DNA of 64,000 bases from Acetomicrobium thermoterrenum DSM 13490 (GTDB lineage Bacteria > Synergistota > Synergistia > Synergistales > Acetomicrobiaceae). Each line of letters starts with the position of its first letter. The first letter of the stretch is position 1. This document shows, one piece after another, positions 26,683 to 34,199 of the stretch. The notes beneath the pieces were generated by a model, which was not told the origin of the DNA, ran no database searches, and saw nothing but the letters and a program-made list of their open reading frames with translations. Where the stretch lies: positions 124,001 to 188,000 of the forward strand of contig NZ_FNPD01000001.1 in NCBI RefSeq assembly GCF_900107215.1. Reading direction: 5' to 3'. A program made the position numbers and the translations under genes.

Positions 26683-27738
26683 ATGCGCGTGCTTCATTAT
26701 GTCGACGAAAACAGGCTATCCTGGGCGCAGGCCTGGATACAGCTGCTTGAAGCCTTAAGACAAAGGGATATAGAAAACTTCGTCCTGTGCCGCCCCGGAG
26801 GCACCTTGCAGGATATGCTCGTAAAGGTGGGTTTTACCGCCTATACCTGCAAGCCCCTCTTACCCTGGGTGCCCTCATTTTGTGTCAGCGTAAAAGACGC
26901 AATTAAAAGGATAAAACCTGACGTCATCCACACGCGCCTCTCCCAGGCTGCCCTGATAGGCGGATATTGGGGAAAAAAACTTGACATACCTGTGCTTTGC
27001 ACCGTAGATAAATATCCCAAGGCCAAGTACTACAGGTACGCTACGCACCTGGCAGCCTGCTCAAGCGATGTAGCAGGCCACATGATCTCCCTGGGCTTTG
27101 ACGAAAATAAAGTAACGGTGGTCTCAAATCCCATAGATGTCTCCCGCTACGAAAGGCCAAAAGGTTACGTGCCAAAGATGCGAAAAAAATCAGGCACTCC
27201 TGAAGAAACTTTCGTCATCTTGGCCGCCGGCAGGTTCGTCGACTGGAAAGGCTTTGACGTGTTGATCAAAGCCTGCGCTGATCTTGCCAAATTTTTCGAT
27301 TTTCGTCTCTGGCTTGCAGGCGACGGGCCCGAGAGTAAAGTGCTGCAAAACCTGGCCTCAAAGCTTGCCCTAAAAGACATTACCACCTTTTGGGGATTTC
27401 TTGAAGACATAAGGCCCTTGATGTGGGAAGCCGACCTTTTCGTGCTTCCTTCCAAGACACCTGAGCCTTTTGGCATAGTGGCCTTGGAGGCTGCGGCCAG
27501 CGGCCTGCCCCTTGTTGCTACGAAGGCAGGAGGGGTGCTTGACTTCGCCGACGAAGCCTGCGGCTGGCTCGTCAAGCCAAACGATCCAAGCGAGTTGGCC
27601 GCCGCCATAAAGGAGGCCCTGAGCTTTGAAGAAACGAGAAAGGCAAAGGGAGCTTCGGCTGCCAAAAAAGCTTTAAAATTTGACGTCAGTGAAATCGCAG
27701 GGCAATATGCGGCTTTGTACCGCAAATTAGGACTTTAG
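26683..27738 (+). CDS. Family 4 glycosyltransferase
   Basis: The 351-residue GT-B enzyme starts MRVLHYVDENRLSWAQAWIQ and has IHTRLSQAALIGGYWG, VVSNPIDVSRYE, AAGRFVDWKGFDVLIKA, LAGDGPESKVLQ and the donor-site PEPFGIVALEAAASGLPLVA. It is the last gene of the glycan cluster and returns abruptly to the GC-rich composition of the surrounding genome one base after the AT-rich gene before it. It resembles WaaG-like enzymes, but its sugar is unknown. A 365-base gene-free stretch follows. Confidence 0.9.
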   Translation: MRVLHYVDENRLSWAQAWIQLLEALRQRDIENFVLCRPGGTLQDMLVKVGFTAYTCKPLLPWVPSFCVSVKDAIKRIKPDVIHTRLSQAALIGGYWGKKLDIPVLCTVDKYPKAKYYRYATHLAACSSDVAGHMISLGFDENKVTVVSNPIDVSRYERPKGYVPKMRKKSGTPEETFVILAAGRFVDWKGFDVLIKACADLAKFFDFRLWLAGDGPESKVLQNLASKLALKDITTFWGFLEDIRPLMWEADLFVLPSKTPEPFGIVALEAAASGLPLVATKAGGVLDFADEACGWLVKPNDPSELAAAIKEALSFEETRKAKGASAAKKALKFDVSEIAGQYAALYRKLGL

Positions 27739-28103
27739 ACCTATTGTTTTATCTCAAGCCACCAGCTAGCATATATAGCGTAGCAAAGGCTAGAGGTTAG
27801 CCTGAGTCAAGATGGGGATTTCCTAAAGGCCTGCTTTTGGTCGCGTTCCCCGCAGCACCTTGACAACATAACCTTGGGTTTGCTTCTAACACCTGCGTCG
27901 ATCCCCGAAGGCACGGAAAGGAGGTGCGAAGACCCCCGGCCAAAAAGGGAGAGCGGGTGAGGAAGGCGGAAAAAGGGCAGGACGGAAGATACCTTTCGTG
28001 GGGAAAGAGAAGGAAACGAGGAAACTTCTTTAAAAGACCCCCCGAAAGCACAAAGTCCTTGCCGATCCGCAAAATATATATTAACCAAGGGGGTTAAACG
28101 AAC
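27739..28103 (+). other. Long non-coding leader/intergenic region before the SLH porin
   Basis: These 365 bases hold no convincing gene. Near the left end, AGGCTA-GAGGT-TAGCCT (27787-27803) forms a small hairpin. TTGACA occurs at 27860-27865, but no good -10 box follows at the right distance. From about 27900 to 28030 the plus strand is strikingly purine-rich, with many GGAA/GGGA tracts. CACCT (27889-27893) and AGGTG (27921-27925) can pair. An AT-rich patch (ATATATATTAA) and GGGGG lie just before ATG 28104. A long structured 5' untranslated region for an abundant envelope protein is the simplest reading. Confidence 0.5.
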
Positions 28104-29648
28104 ATGAAGAAGTTATTAGCTTTAGTAGCTGTATTTGCCCTTGTGGCATTTGCGGCTCCAGCATTTGCGGCCAATCCCTTCGTCGACGTTCCCATGAACC
28201 ACTGGGCTTACGACGCCATATCTCAGCTGGCCGCAAAGGGGATAATTCAGGGTTATCCCGATGGCACCTACAGGGGCAACCAGCCCATGACGAGGTATGA
28301 GATGTCCATGCTCGTTGCCAGGGCTCTTGCTACTATCGACATGGATAAGGCCAGCAAAGAAGACGTCGAGATGTTGAAGAAACTCGTCGTAGAGTTCAAG
28401 GACGAGCTTGATGCCTTAGGCGTAAGGGTAGATGCCCTTGACGAGCGCGTAGCTGTCCTCGAAGAAGGTGTCGGAGGATGGAGGTTCTGGGGCGAACTGC
28501 GCTTCGACGCCCGCTGGGCCGATGAAAGCGATGGTGCATACGACCAGGGATACTACACCCACAGGGGTGAGACCGAGTTCGATCTGAGCAGGTTCCGTCT
28601 CTGGATGAGCAAGCAGATCGACGACAAGACGACCTTTACCGCGCGTCTTGGCCGCAGCGGATCCAGCGGCGTGAACTGGGATCGTTACTACGCAACGATT
28701 CAGATGCCCTGGGATTCCTCGTTGATGGTTGGTAAGTGGCTCTACGACTGGGAAGGCGAAGCAGGCCTGTACATCGACGAGGATGCGTGGTTTACAGACC
28801 AAGTGTTAACCGGCTTCTACTGGAGGAAGAACCTGGCAAAGGGCGACATTACCTTCTTTGCCACCCACGATGAAAATGATGGTGTAGATTTAGAGGGCAA
28901 ACCCTTTGTTGCAGGCCAAGATAGATATAACTACGGCGCGCGCTTCAACTTCAATGTGAACGACAAGTTCCGTTTCGCCTTAAGCGGTCTGTATTTCGAC
29001 TACGATAACGACGGTACTGTGCAGGATGTCGATGCAACAGGCACTTGGGGTACAGATATATCCTATTATGACTACGGCGTTTACTGGGCAGATTTCGGCA
29101 TCACCTTCACTCCGGGATTTCAATTCAAGGGCGCTTACTTCATGCAAGATCACGATGGGCCCAATATTGCTGGCGTCACATTCGACGATTCGCCTAACGC
29201 CTACAAGGCCATCATCGATGTGTCTCAGGACACCTTGAAGTTTACAAGCCTCTGGCTCGAGTATGCCAAGCTAGATCCCAACTTCCACACTGCTTTGCAA
29301 CCGTGGAGCGCTTACGGTGCCGAGGTTACGCCGGCCTTGATGGAGTCTCCTGTGAATAACGTGTTCGAGACCGAGGTAATTTTTGCATATTTGCAGCAGA
29401 AGTGGAGCGATAAGTGGGCAACGTATCAGCGCTACGGTCAGTTTGAGCATGATCCTGAAGGCTATGCTGGGTTGGCCGGCAGCTTTGATATCACCAACTG
29501 GACCTTTGGCGTTCAGTACTGGTACACCCCGACCGTCATGTTTGAACTTGCTTACGACGACGTTGATTACGACAGAGGATGGACTGAACTTGACGGGGAC
29601 CTTAAAGACGACAGCTTGATCCGCTTCCGCACTCAGATATTCTTCTAA
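28104..29648 (+). CDS. SLH-domain outer-membrane porin (OmpM-like)
   Basis: The 514-residue protein has a signal peptide (MKKLLALVAVFALVAF..., cleavage near residue 22), one SLH domain (about 25-75: FVDVPMNHWAYDAISQLAAKG, YPDGTYRGNQPMTRYEMSM), a short coiled coil (about 85-118), and a long aromatic/Asp-rich beta-barrel ending in the C-terminal phenylalanine typical of outer-membrane proteins. OmpM-type proteins of Negativicutes and Synergistota tether the outer membrane to the cell wall through the SLH domain and act as porins. CsaB in this window would make the pyruvylated ligand. It has a strong terminator of its own, indicating a monocistronic, probably abundant mRNA. Confidence 0.92.
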   Translation: MKKLLALVAVFALVAFAAPAFAANPFVDVPMNHWAYDAISQLAAKGIIQGYPDGTYRGNQPMTRYEMSMLVARALATIDMDKASKEDVEMLKKLVVEFKDELDALGVRVDALDERVAVLEEGVGGWRFWGELRFDARWADESDGAYDQGYYTHRGETEFDLSRFRLWMSKQIDDKTTFTARLGRSGSSGVNWDRYYATIQMPWDSSLMVGKWLYDWEGEAGLYIDEDAWFTDQVLTGFYWRKNLAKGDITFFATHDENDGVDLEGKPFVAGQDRYNYGARFNFNVNDKFRFALSGLYFDYDNDGTVQDVDATGTWGTDISYYDYGVYWADFGITFTPGFQFKGAYFMQDHDGPNIAGVTFDDSPNAYKAIIDVSQDTLKFTSLWLEYAKLDPNFHTALQPWSAYGAEVTPALMESPVNNVFETEVIFAYLQQKWSDKWATYQRYGQFEHDPEGYAGLAGSFDITNWTFGVQYWYTPTVMFELAYDDVDYDRGWTELDGDLKDDSLIRFRTQIFF

Positions 29649-29674
29649 GCTCAGACTCAGTAATAAGGCCTAAA

Positions 29675-29707
29675 AAAGACCGGGCAAACTGCCCGGTCTT
29701 TTTTTTT
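29675..29707 (+). terminator. Rho-independent terminator of the SLH porin gene
   Basis: AAAGACCGGGC (29675-29685) and GCCCGGTCTTT (29691-29701) form a perfect 11-bp stem with a 5-base loop, followed by a run of T to 29707. It lies 27 bases after the porin stop. Confidence 0.93.
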
Positions 29708-29780
29708 CTCACGACGTGAGCTATAATTTTTCACGTGTCCATTCTTTTAAAGAAAATTTGTGCTTTGCGGAGGTATTGGA

Positions 29781-30539
29781 ATGAATAAAAGGATTCGTTT
29801 TTTTGGAAGTATATTGCTGGCATTTTCTGTGCTCCTTCTTTGTGAGATCGCATCTTTTGCCGCTGATTTCGACTCAATCCTTCAAAAGTGGAGCAGGACC
29901 TATACGACTCGCGGGGAGCTGGGAGATGAGCTCACCATAGTCGCTACCTACTATTCGGCCGAGTACATCGAAGCCTTGGTACAACGTGAAGCGGATAAAA
30001 ACCTCTGGACCGAAAGCGAGGTCGAAAACTACAAATACGAGCTGCTAAAAGCCCTGCAGCTTGAGGAGTACATCCCGATAATGCTTTCCTTCGACATGAA
30101 GGGCGCACCCTTGAGGATGGCTCCCTTCGATAATAAAGCAATTTTGTGGGTGGGAGGCCAGAAATTATCTCCTGCCGACTACGACAAGAGATTTAATTTC
30201 AAGCTCTCGGGCAAGCGCGAGGGGCTCGTATATTTTCCCCGCTACGACGAAAGCGGCAAATCCTATCTTGAAGGAGTTTCCACCCTGAGGCTTACGATAG
30301 ACGGAAATATAGGTCCCATAACCATGGGAAAACAGATAGATTTCTTCTGGGACGTTTCCAAGGACGATCCTTCAAAGCTCTACGAGGGCCGCGCTGCTTC
30401 GCGCCTGGAGCTCGAGAGGCTGATCAGGCGGTTGAACCAGCTGAAGGAGCAAAAAAGCAAGCTCGAGGAGCAGATAGCGGGCATAGAAAAGGAAATCGAT
30501 ATGGTCGAAGAGCGAATCGAAGAGCTTGAAAAGGAGTAG
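29781..30539 (+). CDS. Secreted protein with C-terminal coiled coil, unknown function
   Basis: The 252-residue product has a signal peptide (MNKRIRFFGSILLAFSVLLL..., cleavage near SFAAD, residue 28), a globular part with repeated aromatic/acidic segments (IVATYYSAEYIEALV, RMAPFDNKAILWVGGQKL, LTIDGNIGPITMGKQIDFFW) and a coiled coil of heptads over the last 45 residues (RLNQLKEQKSKLEEQIAGI...). I do not recognise the family. It is probably periplasmic or outer-membrane-associated. ATG 29781 lies 6 bases after GGAGGT; a TATAAT box at 29722-29727 may be its -10. pfkA follows after 5 bases. Confidence 0.7.
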   Translation: MNKRIRFFGSILLAFSVLLLCEIASFAADFDSILQKWSRTYTTRGELGDELTIVATYYSAEYIEALVQREADKNLWTESEVENYKYELLKALQLEEYIPIMLSFDMKGAPLRMAPFDNKAILWVGGQKLSPADYDKRFNFKLSGKREGLVYFPRYDESGKSYLEGVSTLRLTIDGNIGPITMGKQIDFFWDVSKDDPSKLYEGRAASRLELERLIRRLNQLKEQKSKLEEQIAGIEKEIDMVEERIEELEKE

Positions 30540-30544
30540 AGGGG

Positions 30545-31510
30545 ATGGAGCTTAAACGCATAGGAATTCTCACCAGCGGCGGCGACGCTCCGGGCATGAA
30601 CGCCGCCATAAGGGCGGCGACGAGGTGCGCGATTTACGAGGGACTTGAGGTCATAGGCATCAGGCGAGGTTTTGAGGGCTTGCTTGAAGGCGACGTCGTT
30701 CCCCTTACTAGCCGCTCCGTCGGGGGCATCATTCACAGGGGAGGCACCATCCTTCGCACCGCCCGAAGCGAGCGGTTTCAAAAGCCTGAGGGGCAGGTGG
30801 AGGCCTTAGACCGCTTAAAGGAGCTGGACCTTGACGGGCTTATCCTGATAGGCGGCGAAGGCACGTTTAAGGGTGCCTGGGCCCTTTATAAAAAAGGGTT
30901 TCCCGTCGTGGGCATTCCCGGGACCATAGACAACGACGTAGCCGGCACCGACGTGACAATTGGCTTTGATACGGCAGTAAACACCGCTTTAGACGCCGTC
31001 AGAAAGCTCAGAGACACGGCCTCAAGCCACGACAGGCTTTTTATAGTTGAGGTCATGGGCAGAAATTCCGGGTTCCTGGCTTCCATGGTGGCTCTCGCCT
31101 CGGGTGCCGAATACGTCCTCGTGCCGGAGATACCCTCTGACATTGAAAGGCTTTGCGATAAGCTTTACAACGCCAGGCGCCAGGGCAAGACCCATTCTTT
31201 GATCATCGTTGCCGAAGGCGTCATGAGCGCCCAGGATCTGGCTTTGAGGCTCAAGGATACGGCAGGCTACGAAGCGCGCGTTACCGTCTTGGGTCACATC
31301 CAGCGCGGCGGAAGTCCCACGGCCTTCGACGCCGTTTTGGCCTCGCGCATGGGAGCCTGCGCCGTAGAGGCTCTCATGGAAGGCAAAAGCGGTGTCATGA
31401 CGGCTGTGCAAAAAGACGAGATGGCGACGCCTCCTCTGTCGGTGGCCTGGGAGGAAAAAAAGCCCTTGAGCGCCGACCTTCTTTCCCTCATGGACATGCT
31501 TTCGATATGA
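30545..31510 (+). CDS. pfkA: ATP-dependent 6-phosphofructokinase
   Basis: PfkA phosphorylates fructose 6-phosphate to the 1,6-bisphosphate, the committed step of glycolysis. The 321-residue length and motifs fit the bacterial ATP-PFK group: LTSGGDAPGMNA, GTILRTARSERF, LIGGEGTFKGA (residues 101-111), PGTIDNDVAGTDVTIGFDTA, and VMGRNSGFLA. Glycine at 106 in GGEGT and glycine in PGTIDND point to ATP rather than pyrophosphate as donor; the Asp to Glu change at 105 is also seen in other ATP-type enzymes. Overlaps the next gene by ATGA. Confidence 0.95.
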   Translation: MELKRIGILTSGGDAPGMNAAIRAATRCAIYEGLEVIGIRRGFEGLLEGDVVPLTSRSVGGIIHRGGTILRTARSERFQKPEGQVEALDRLKELDLDGLILIGGEGTFKGAWALYKKGFPVVGIPGTIDNDVAGTDVTIGFDTAVNTALDAVRKLRDTASSHDRLFIVEVMGRNSGFLASMVALASGAEYVLVPEIPSDIERLCDKLYNARRQGKTHSLIIVAEGVMSAQDLALRLKDTAGYEARVTVLGHIQRGGSPTAFDAVLASRMGACAVEALMEGKSGVMTAVQKDEMATPPLSVAWEEKKPLSADLLSLMDMLSI

Positions 31511-32445
31511 TGGGCAGAAGGCTTGTTTTCGACATGTTTGGCTCAAAATTCGATTTAAAAAGACACCTGATCCTCGGCGAAGAAACTCTAAAAGAAGTAA
31601 TGTCGTTGGTTTCTTCGGGCTTTACGGGAAGGGAGCTTTCCCGTTTTTCGAAGACAGAGGATTTTCTTAAAGCTTTGAAGTTGTTGCTTTCTTCGGAAAG
31701 GCCTTTGATAATCACGGGTTTTTTCGTCGCAGAGGCAGGGGCTGCCGAGACGGACGGTCCTATGGGGGCGGCCGTTTTGGGCAGGGCCCTGAAAGCGTTG
31801 GGAAAGAGGGCCTTGATAGCTACGGACTGGCGCTGTCGGGGCGTGACGGAGGCTGCCTCTTTTGCCCTGAAAGGTCCCAAGGTCTTTATCGCTTCAAAAC
31901 CAAAGCATATCTTAAAGTTTAACCCCGACCTTTTGATCTTTATCGAAAGGCCCGGCAGGGCAAGGGACGGCCGCTACTACAATATGAGGGGCATCGACAT
32001 AACCGACGTGACCGATCCCTTGGACGACGCCCTGTCCTTGGCGGAGGATTTTTTCCTCAAAGTGAGGTCTTTAGGTATAGGCGATGGGGGAAACGAGGCG
32101 GGAATGGGAAATTTCCTTCAAAAGCTCGCCCTTTCGGCGCCGGAATTTGGCAGGTGTTTGTCCGTAGTTAAAAGCGACGGGGCGATAGCCTGCGACGTCT
32201 CGAACTGGGGATGTTACGGGCTGGTCGCTTTACTTTCCTGTCTTTTAAAAAAAGACTTGCTTCACGACGAGGGAGAGGAGCTTCACATGATGCTTGCCAT
32301 GTTAGACGCAGAAGCTCGAGACGGAAAGACCCTTGAACGAAGCCCCTTCGTCGACGGCCTGCCCTTATCTTTATCCCAGAAGGTGGTTTCCCGTCTCAGG
32401 GAGTTGATCCAAAGATATATCGCAGAAGGTCGAAGAGGAGGCTAA
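31507..32445 (+). CDS. DUF4392 protein (D-glutamate cyclase-like)
   Basis: The 312-residue cytoplasmic protein contains IITGFFVAEAGAAETDGPMGA and GIGDGGNEAGMGN, the two signatures of the DUF4392 family, whose mammalian member DGLUCY is a D-glutamate cyclase (5-oxo-D-proline hydrolase). Here the domain forms nearly the whole protein, without the mitochondrial N-terminal part. A role in D-glutamate metabolism is plausible, since peptidoglycan turnover yields D-Glu, but it is only inferred. ATG 31507 overlaps the pfkA stop, so the pair is co-translated. Confidence 0.82.
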   Translation: MMGRRLVFDMFGSKFDLKRHLILGEETLKEVMSLVSSGFTGRELSRFSKTEDFLKALKLLLSSERPLIITGFFVAEAGAAETDGPMGAAVLGRALKALGKRALIATDWRCRGVTEAASFALKGPKVFIASKPKHILKFNPDLLIFIERPGRARDGRYYNMRGIDITDVTDPLDDALSLAEDFFLKVRSLGIGDGGNEAGMGNFLQKLALSAPEFGRCLSVVKSDGAIACDVSNWGCYGLVALLSCLLKKDLLHDEGEELHMMLAMLDAEARDGKTLERSPFVDGLPLSLSQKVVSRLRELIQRYIAEGRRGG

Positions 32446-32450
32446 CCGGA

Positions 32451-32936
32451 GTGAGATCTTTTTGTGGAGGCCCCCTTTGGCCCTTTGGTCCCAGGTGTGG
32501 GAGGTGGATCACCTTAATACTTGGTTTTTTGGCAATAGCTTTTGTCGTCCTTTGGGCAATTTTCTTTTACAGGTTCGTTTTAGGAGGAAAATATGAGATG
32601 TATCACATGTGGGGGGCGGCGCCTTTTATGTTTTTTCCAGGTATGATTGTGATGGCTTTGGTGCTGGTGTTGGTGGGTTTGGGGCTTTGGTGGCTCATGT
32701 CGTCTCTTTTTTGGAACAAGTACTTTCCCACGCAAAGTCCCCCAAGCCCGCCAAGAAGAGACGAAGGAAACGAAAAAACGCCCTTTGGCTACGACGATAG
32801 GGCTCCTTTGGCCGACAAAGAAGAGCTCGAAAGGCGCTTGGATGTTTTGGAAAGGGCTTTGCTCGACGGTCGCATCTCGGAAGATACCTATCGCGAGCTC
32901 AAAAGAAAGTACGAAGAAAGGCTAAAAGGTTATTAG
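32451..32936 (+). CDS. Membrane protein with C-terminal SHOCT-like domain
   Basis: The 161-residue protein has two membrane segments (about residues 20-42 and 60-83), a proline-rich linker (TQSPPSPPRRDEG) and a C-terminal 40-residue helical hairpin, LERRLDVLERALLDGRISED followed by TYRELKRKYEERLKGY, which matches SHOCT-type short C-terminal domains. SHOCT domains are thought to promote oligomerisation; the function is unknown. GTG 32451 lies 9 bases after AGGAGG. Its stop overlaps that of the convergent MoaD-like gene by four bases. Confidence 0.72.
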   Translation: MRSFCGGPLWPFGPRCGRWITLILGFLAIAFVVLWAIFFYRFVLGGKYEMYHMWGAAPFMFFPGMIVMALVLVLVGLGLWWLMSSLFWNKYFPTQSPPSPPRRDEGNEKTPFGYDDRAPLADKEELERRLDVLERALLDGRISEDTYRELKRKYEERLKGY

Positions 32937-33202
32937 CCGCCGGCTACGGGCGGGAAGACGTCTATGACGCTGTCTTTCCCGAGCGGGGTGTCGAAGCCCT
33001 GCAGGTGGGCTATGTGGGTTCCGTTTACGAGGACCATCGCTCCCTGCACGAGACCGTCGCCTTTAAGCACCAGCCTTTCGAAATCCCTGCCGTAGGTTTT
33101 TGCAAGGTCCTTGAGAAGTTCGCCCACGGTTTCGTATCCTTCGATCTTTTTTTCCCTGCTTCCCGTAACATCACGAAGGGTGGCGTAAAATTTGACTATC
33201 AT
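32933..33202 (-). CDS. MoaD/ThiS-family ubiquitin-like sulfur carrier
   Basis: The 89-residue protein begins MIVKFYATLRDVTG and ends VIDVFPPVAGG; the beta-grasp pattern and C-terminal diglycine mark a MoaD-type sulfur carrier that is adenylated and thiocarboxylated for molybdopterin or tungstopterin synthesis, or a relative. ATG 33202 is chosen because family members start with this strand; the frame is open 54 bases further up but overlaps the DUF3343 gene. No moaE or moeB is nearby, so the partner enzyme is unknown. Confidence 0.85.
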   Translation of the reverse strand: MIVKFYATLRDVTGSREKKIEGYETVGELLKDLAKTYGRDFERLVLKGDGLVQGAMVLVNGTHIAHLQGFDTPLGKDSVIDVFPPVAGG

Positions 33203-33204
33203 CT

Positions 33205-33435
33205 TCAATCCTCCAGTCGGTGAAAGGCTTCGACTTCGATGTCTTTCGAAAGGCAAAGCTTTTTTATTTCATCTTCGGCCCGGCAGGGATATCTGCAGGC
33301 AAGTCCGCAGCTTGCCGAGAGTTTCCTCGGGACGGGAACAATTCGCACGTCGTAGCCTGCATTTTTACACTCCCTTTCGAACATCAGGGCCATATGGGTC
33401 ACGTAGAAGGTAGCTATGCAGGACAAAGTCTCCAC
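33205..33435 (-). CDS. DUF3343 protein (putative Se/S carrier-like)
   Basis: The 76-residue protein has CIATFYVTHMALMFEREC, VRIVPVPRKLSASCGLACRY and conserved cysteines, the pattern of DUF3343, annotated as a putative selenium/sulfur carrier-like family and often found beside YedF/selenium or Fe-S cysteine genes. It ends two bases before the MoaD-like start, so the two are a transcription unit. Both being possible sulfur carriers, a shared sulfur-relay role is inferred, not shown. The start at 33435 (GTG) is moderately supported. Confidence 0.75.
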   Translation of the reverse strand: METLSCIATFYVTHMALMFERECKNAGYDVRIVPVPRKLSASCGLACRYPCRAEDEIKKLCLSKDIEVEAFHRLED

Positions 33436-33595
33436 CCCTTGACTTAAGATGTCTTATCATAGGTAATTATACCTGGACTTAACTTTGCAGTCGAAGTACA
33501 ATTTCCTTATTGCAAAATTGCAAAATCGACGGAGAAGTCGAGACTGTTGTTATGGGCTTATTTTTATGCGTTCATATCTAGGAGGGTGGTTTGTA

Positions 33596-34024
33596 GTGGT
33601 TCGCAAATATTTGTCTGTGATCATGTTGGCATTAGTGTGTGTCGTCGCAGTGACGGGGGCGGCCGTGGCGGCTGAGAAGATCGCCATTATCGATCCCCAG
33701 AAGGTGCTGTTCAATCATCCGAAATTTCAGGATACGCAAAAGCAGATCCAAGCCATGATGGACAAGAAACAGCAGGAGACGAAGATGGCCATGGAAACCG
33801 TCAAGGCCGAGGAAGAGCAGAGAAGGATCTTCATGCAGAAAAGACAGGAGGCCGCCATCGAGGAACAGAAGATGATGGAGGGCTTGTTCAAGGATATAGA
33901 CATGGCCATCCGCGTAGTGGCCCAGGCGAAGGGCTTTACATTAGTGCTGGATAAAAACCAGGTCTTCTTCGGAGGCGTTGACATCACCAACGACGTGATT
34001 CTGGAGCTTAACAAGAAAAAGTAG
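33596..34024 (+). CDS. skp: Skp/OmpH-family periplasmic chaperone
   Basis: The 142-residue product has a signal peptide (about residues 1-25, ending VAAEK), then IAIIDPQKVLFNHPKFQDT and a long charged helical hairpin (KQIQAMMDKKQQETKMAMET...) with the C-terminal KGFTLVLDKNQVFFGGVDIT strand typical of Skp/OmpH. Skp holds unfolded outer-membrane proteins in the periplasm, which fits the SLH porin. GTG 33596 lies 9 bases after AGGAGGG; the longer frame from 33485 adds a non-signal N-terminus and is rejected. Its terminator is split by the IS element. Confidence 0.9.
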   Translation: MVRKYLSVIMLALVCVVAVTGAAVAAEKIAIIDPQKVLFNHPKFQDTQKQIQAMMDKKQQETKMAMETVKAEEEQRRIFMQKRQEAAIEEQKMMEGLFKDIDMAIRVVAQAKGFTLVLDKNQVFFGGVDITNDVILELNKKK

Positions 34025-34064
34025 CTTTTTCGATCGATGCAATCAAGCAAGGTCAATTAGGCTA

Positions 34065-34096
34065 AAAGGGAAAGCGAAAACGCACTGCGGGTTTTC
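34065..34096 (+). terminator. Skp terminator hairpin, left part (split by IS insertion)
   Basis: Bases 34065-34081 (AAAGGGAAAGCGAAAAC) are exactly complementary to GTTTTC (34091-34096) joined to GCTTTCCCTTT (36267-36277). With the IS and one target copy removed, a perfect 17-bp stem with a 9-base loop is restored. Confidence 0.75.
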
Positions 34097-34199
34097 TGTC
34101 ACCACCGGCATATAATTGACCCAGGATCAACGGGTTGAAAATGACCCACTCCCTAGCTAATAATCCCTCTTGAGATAGCTTCAGATCGGAGGGAAATAA

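Noticed and set aside
27850-28030. SRP RNA, RNase P RNA or c-di-GMP riboswitch in the porin leader
   Set aside because: Fragments such as GGCAGGACGGAAG look superficially like SRP RNA, but the conserved GGTCAGG..GGAAGCAGC core and the other families' core motifs are absent.
27797-28072. Two overlapping minus-strand frames of about 90 codons in the porin leader
   Set aside because: Composition is skewed by the purine-rich plus strand; no ribosome site, and no recognisable protein features.
30545-31510. Pyrophosphate-dependent phosphofructokinase because of GGEGT
   Set aside because: PPi-type enzymes have Asp after GGE/D (GGDD/GGED) and Lys in PKTIDND; here Gly occupies both, which indicates ATP.
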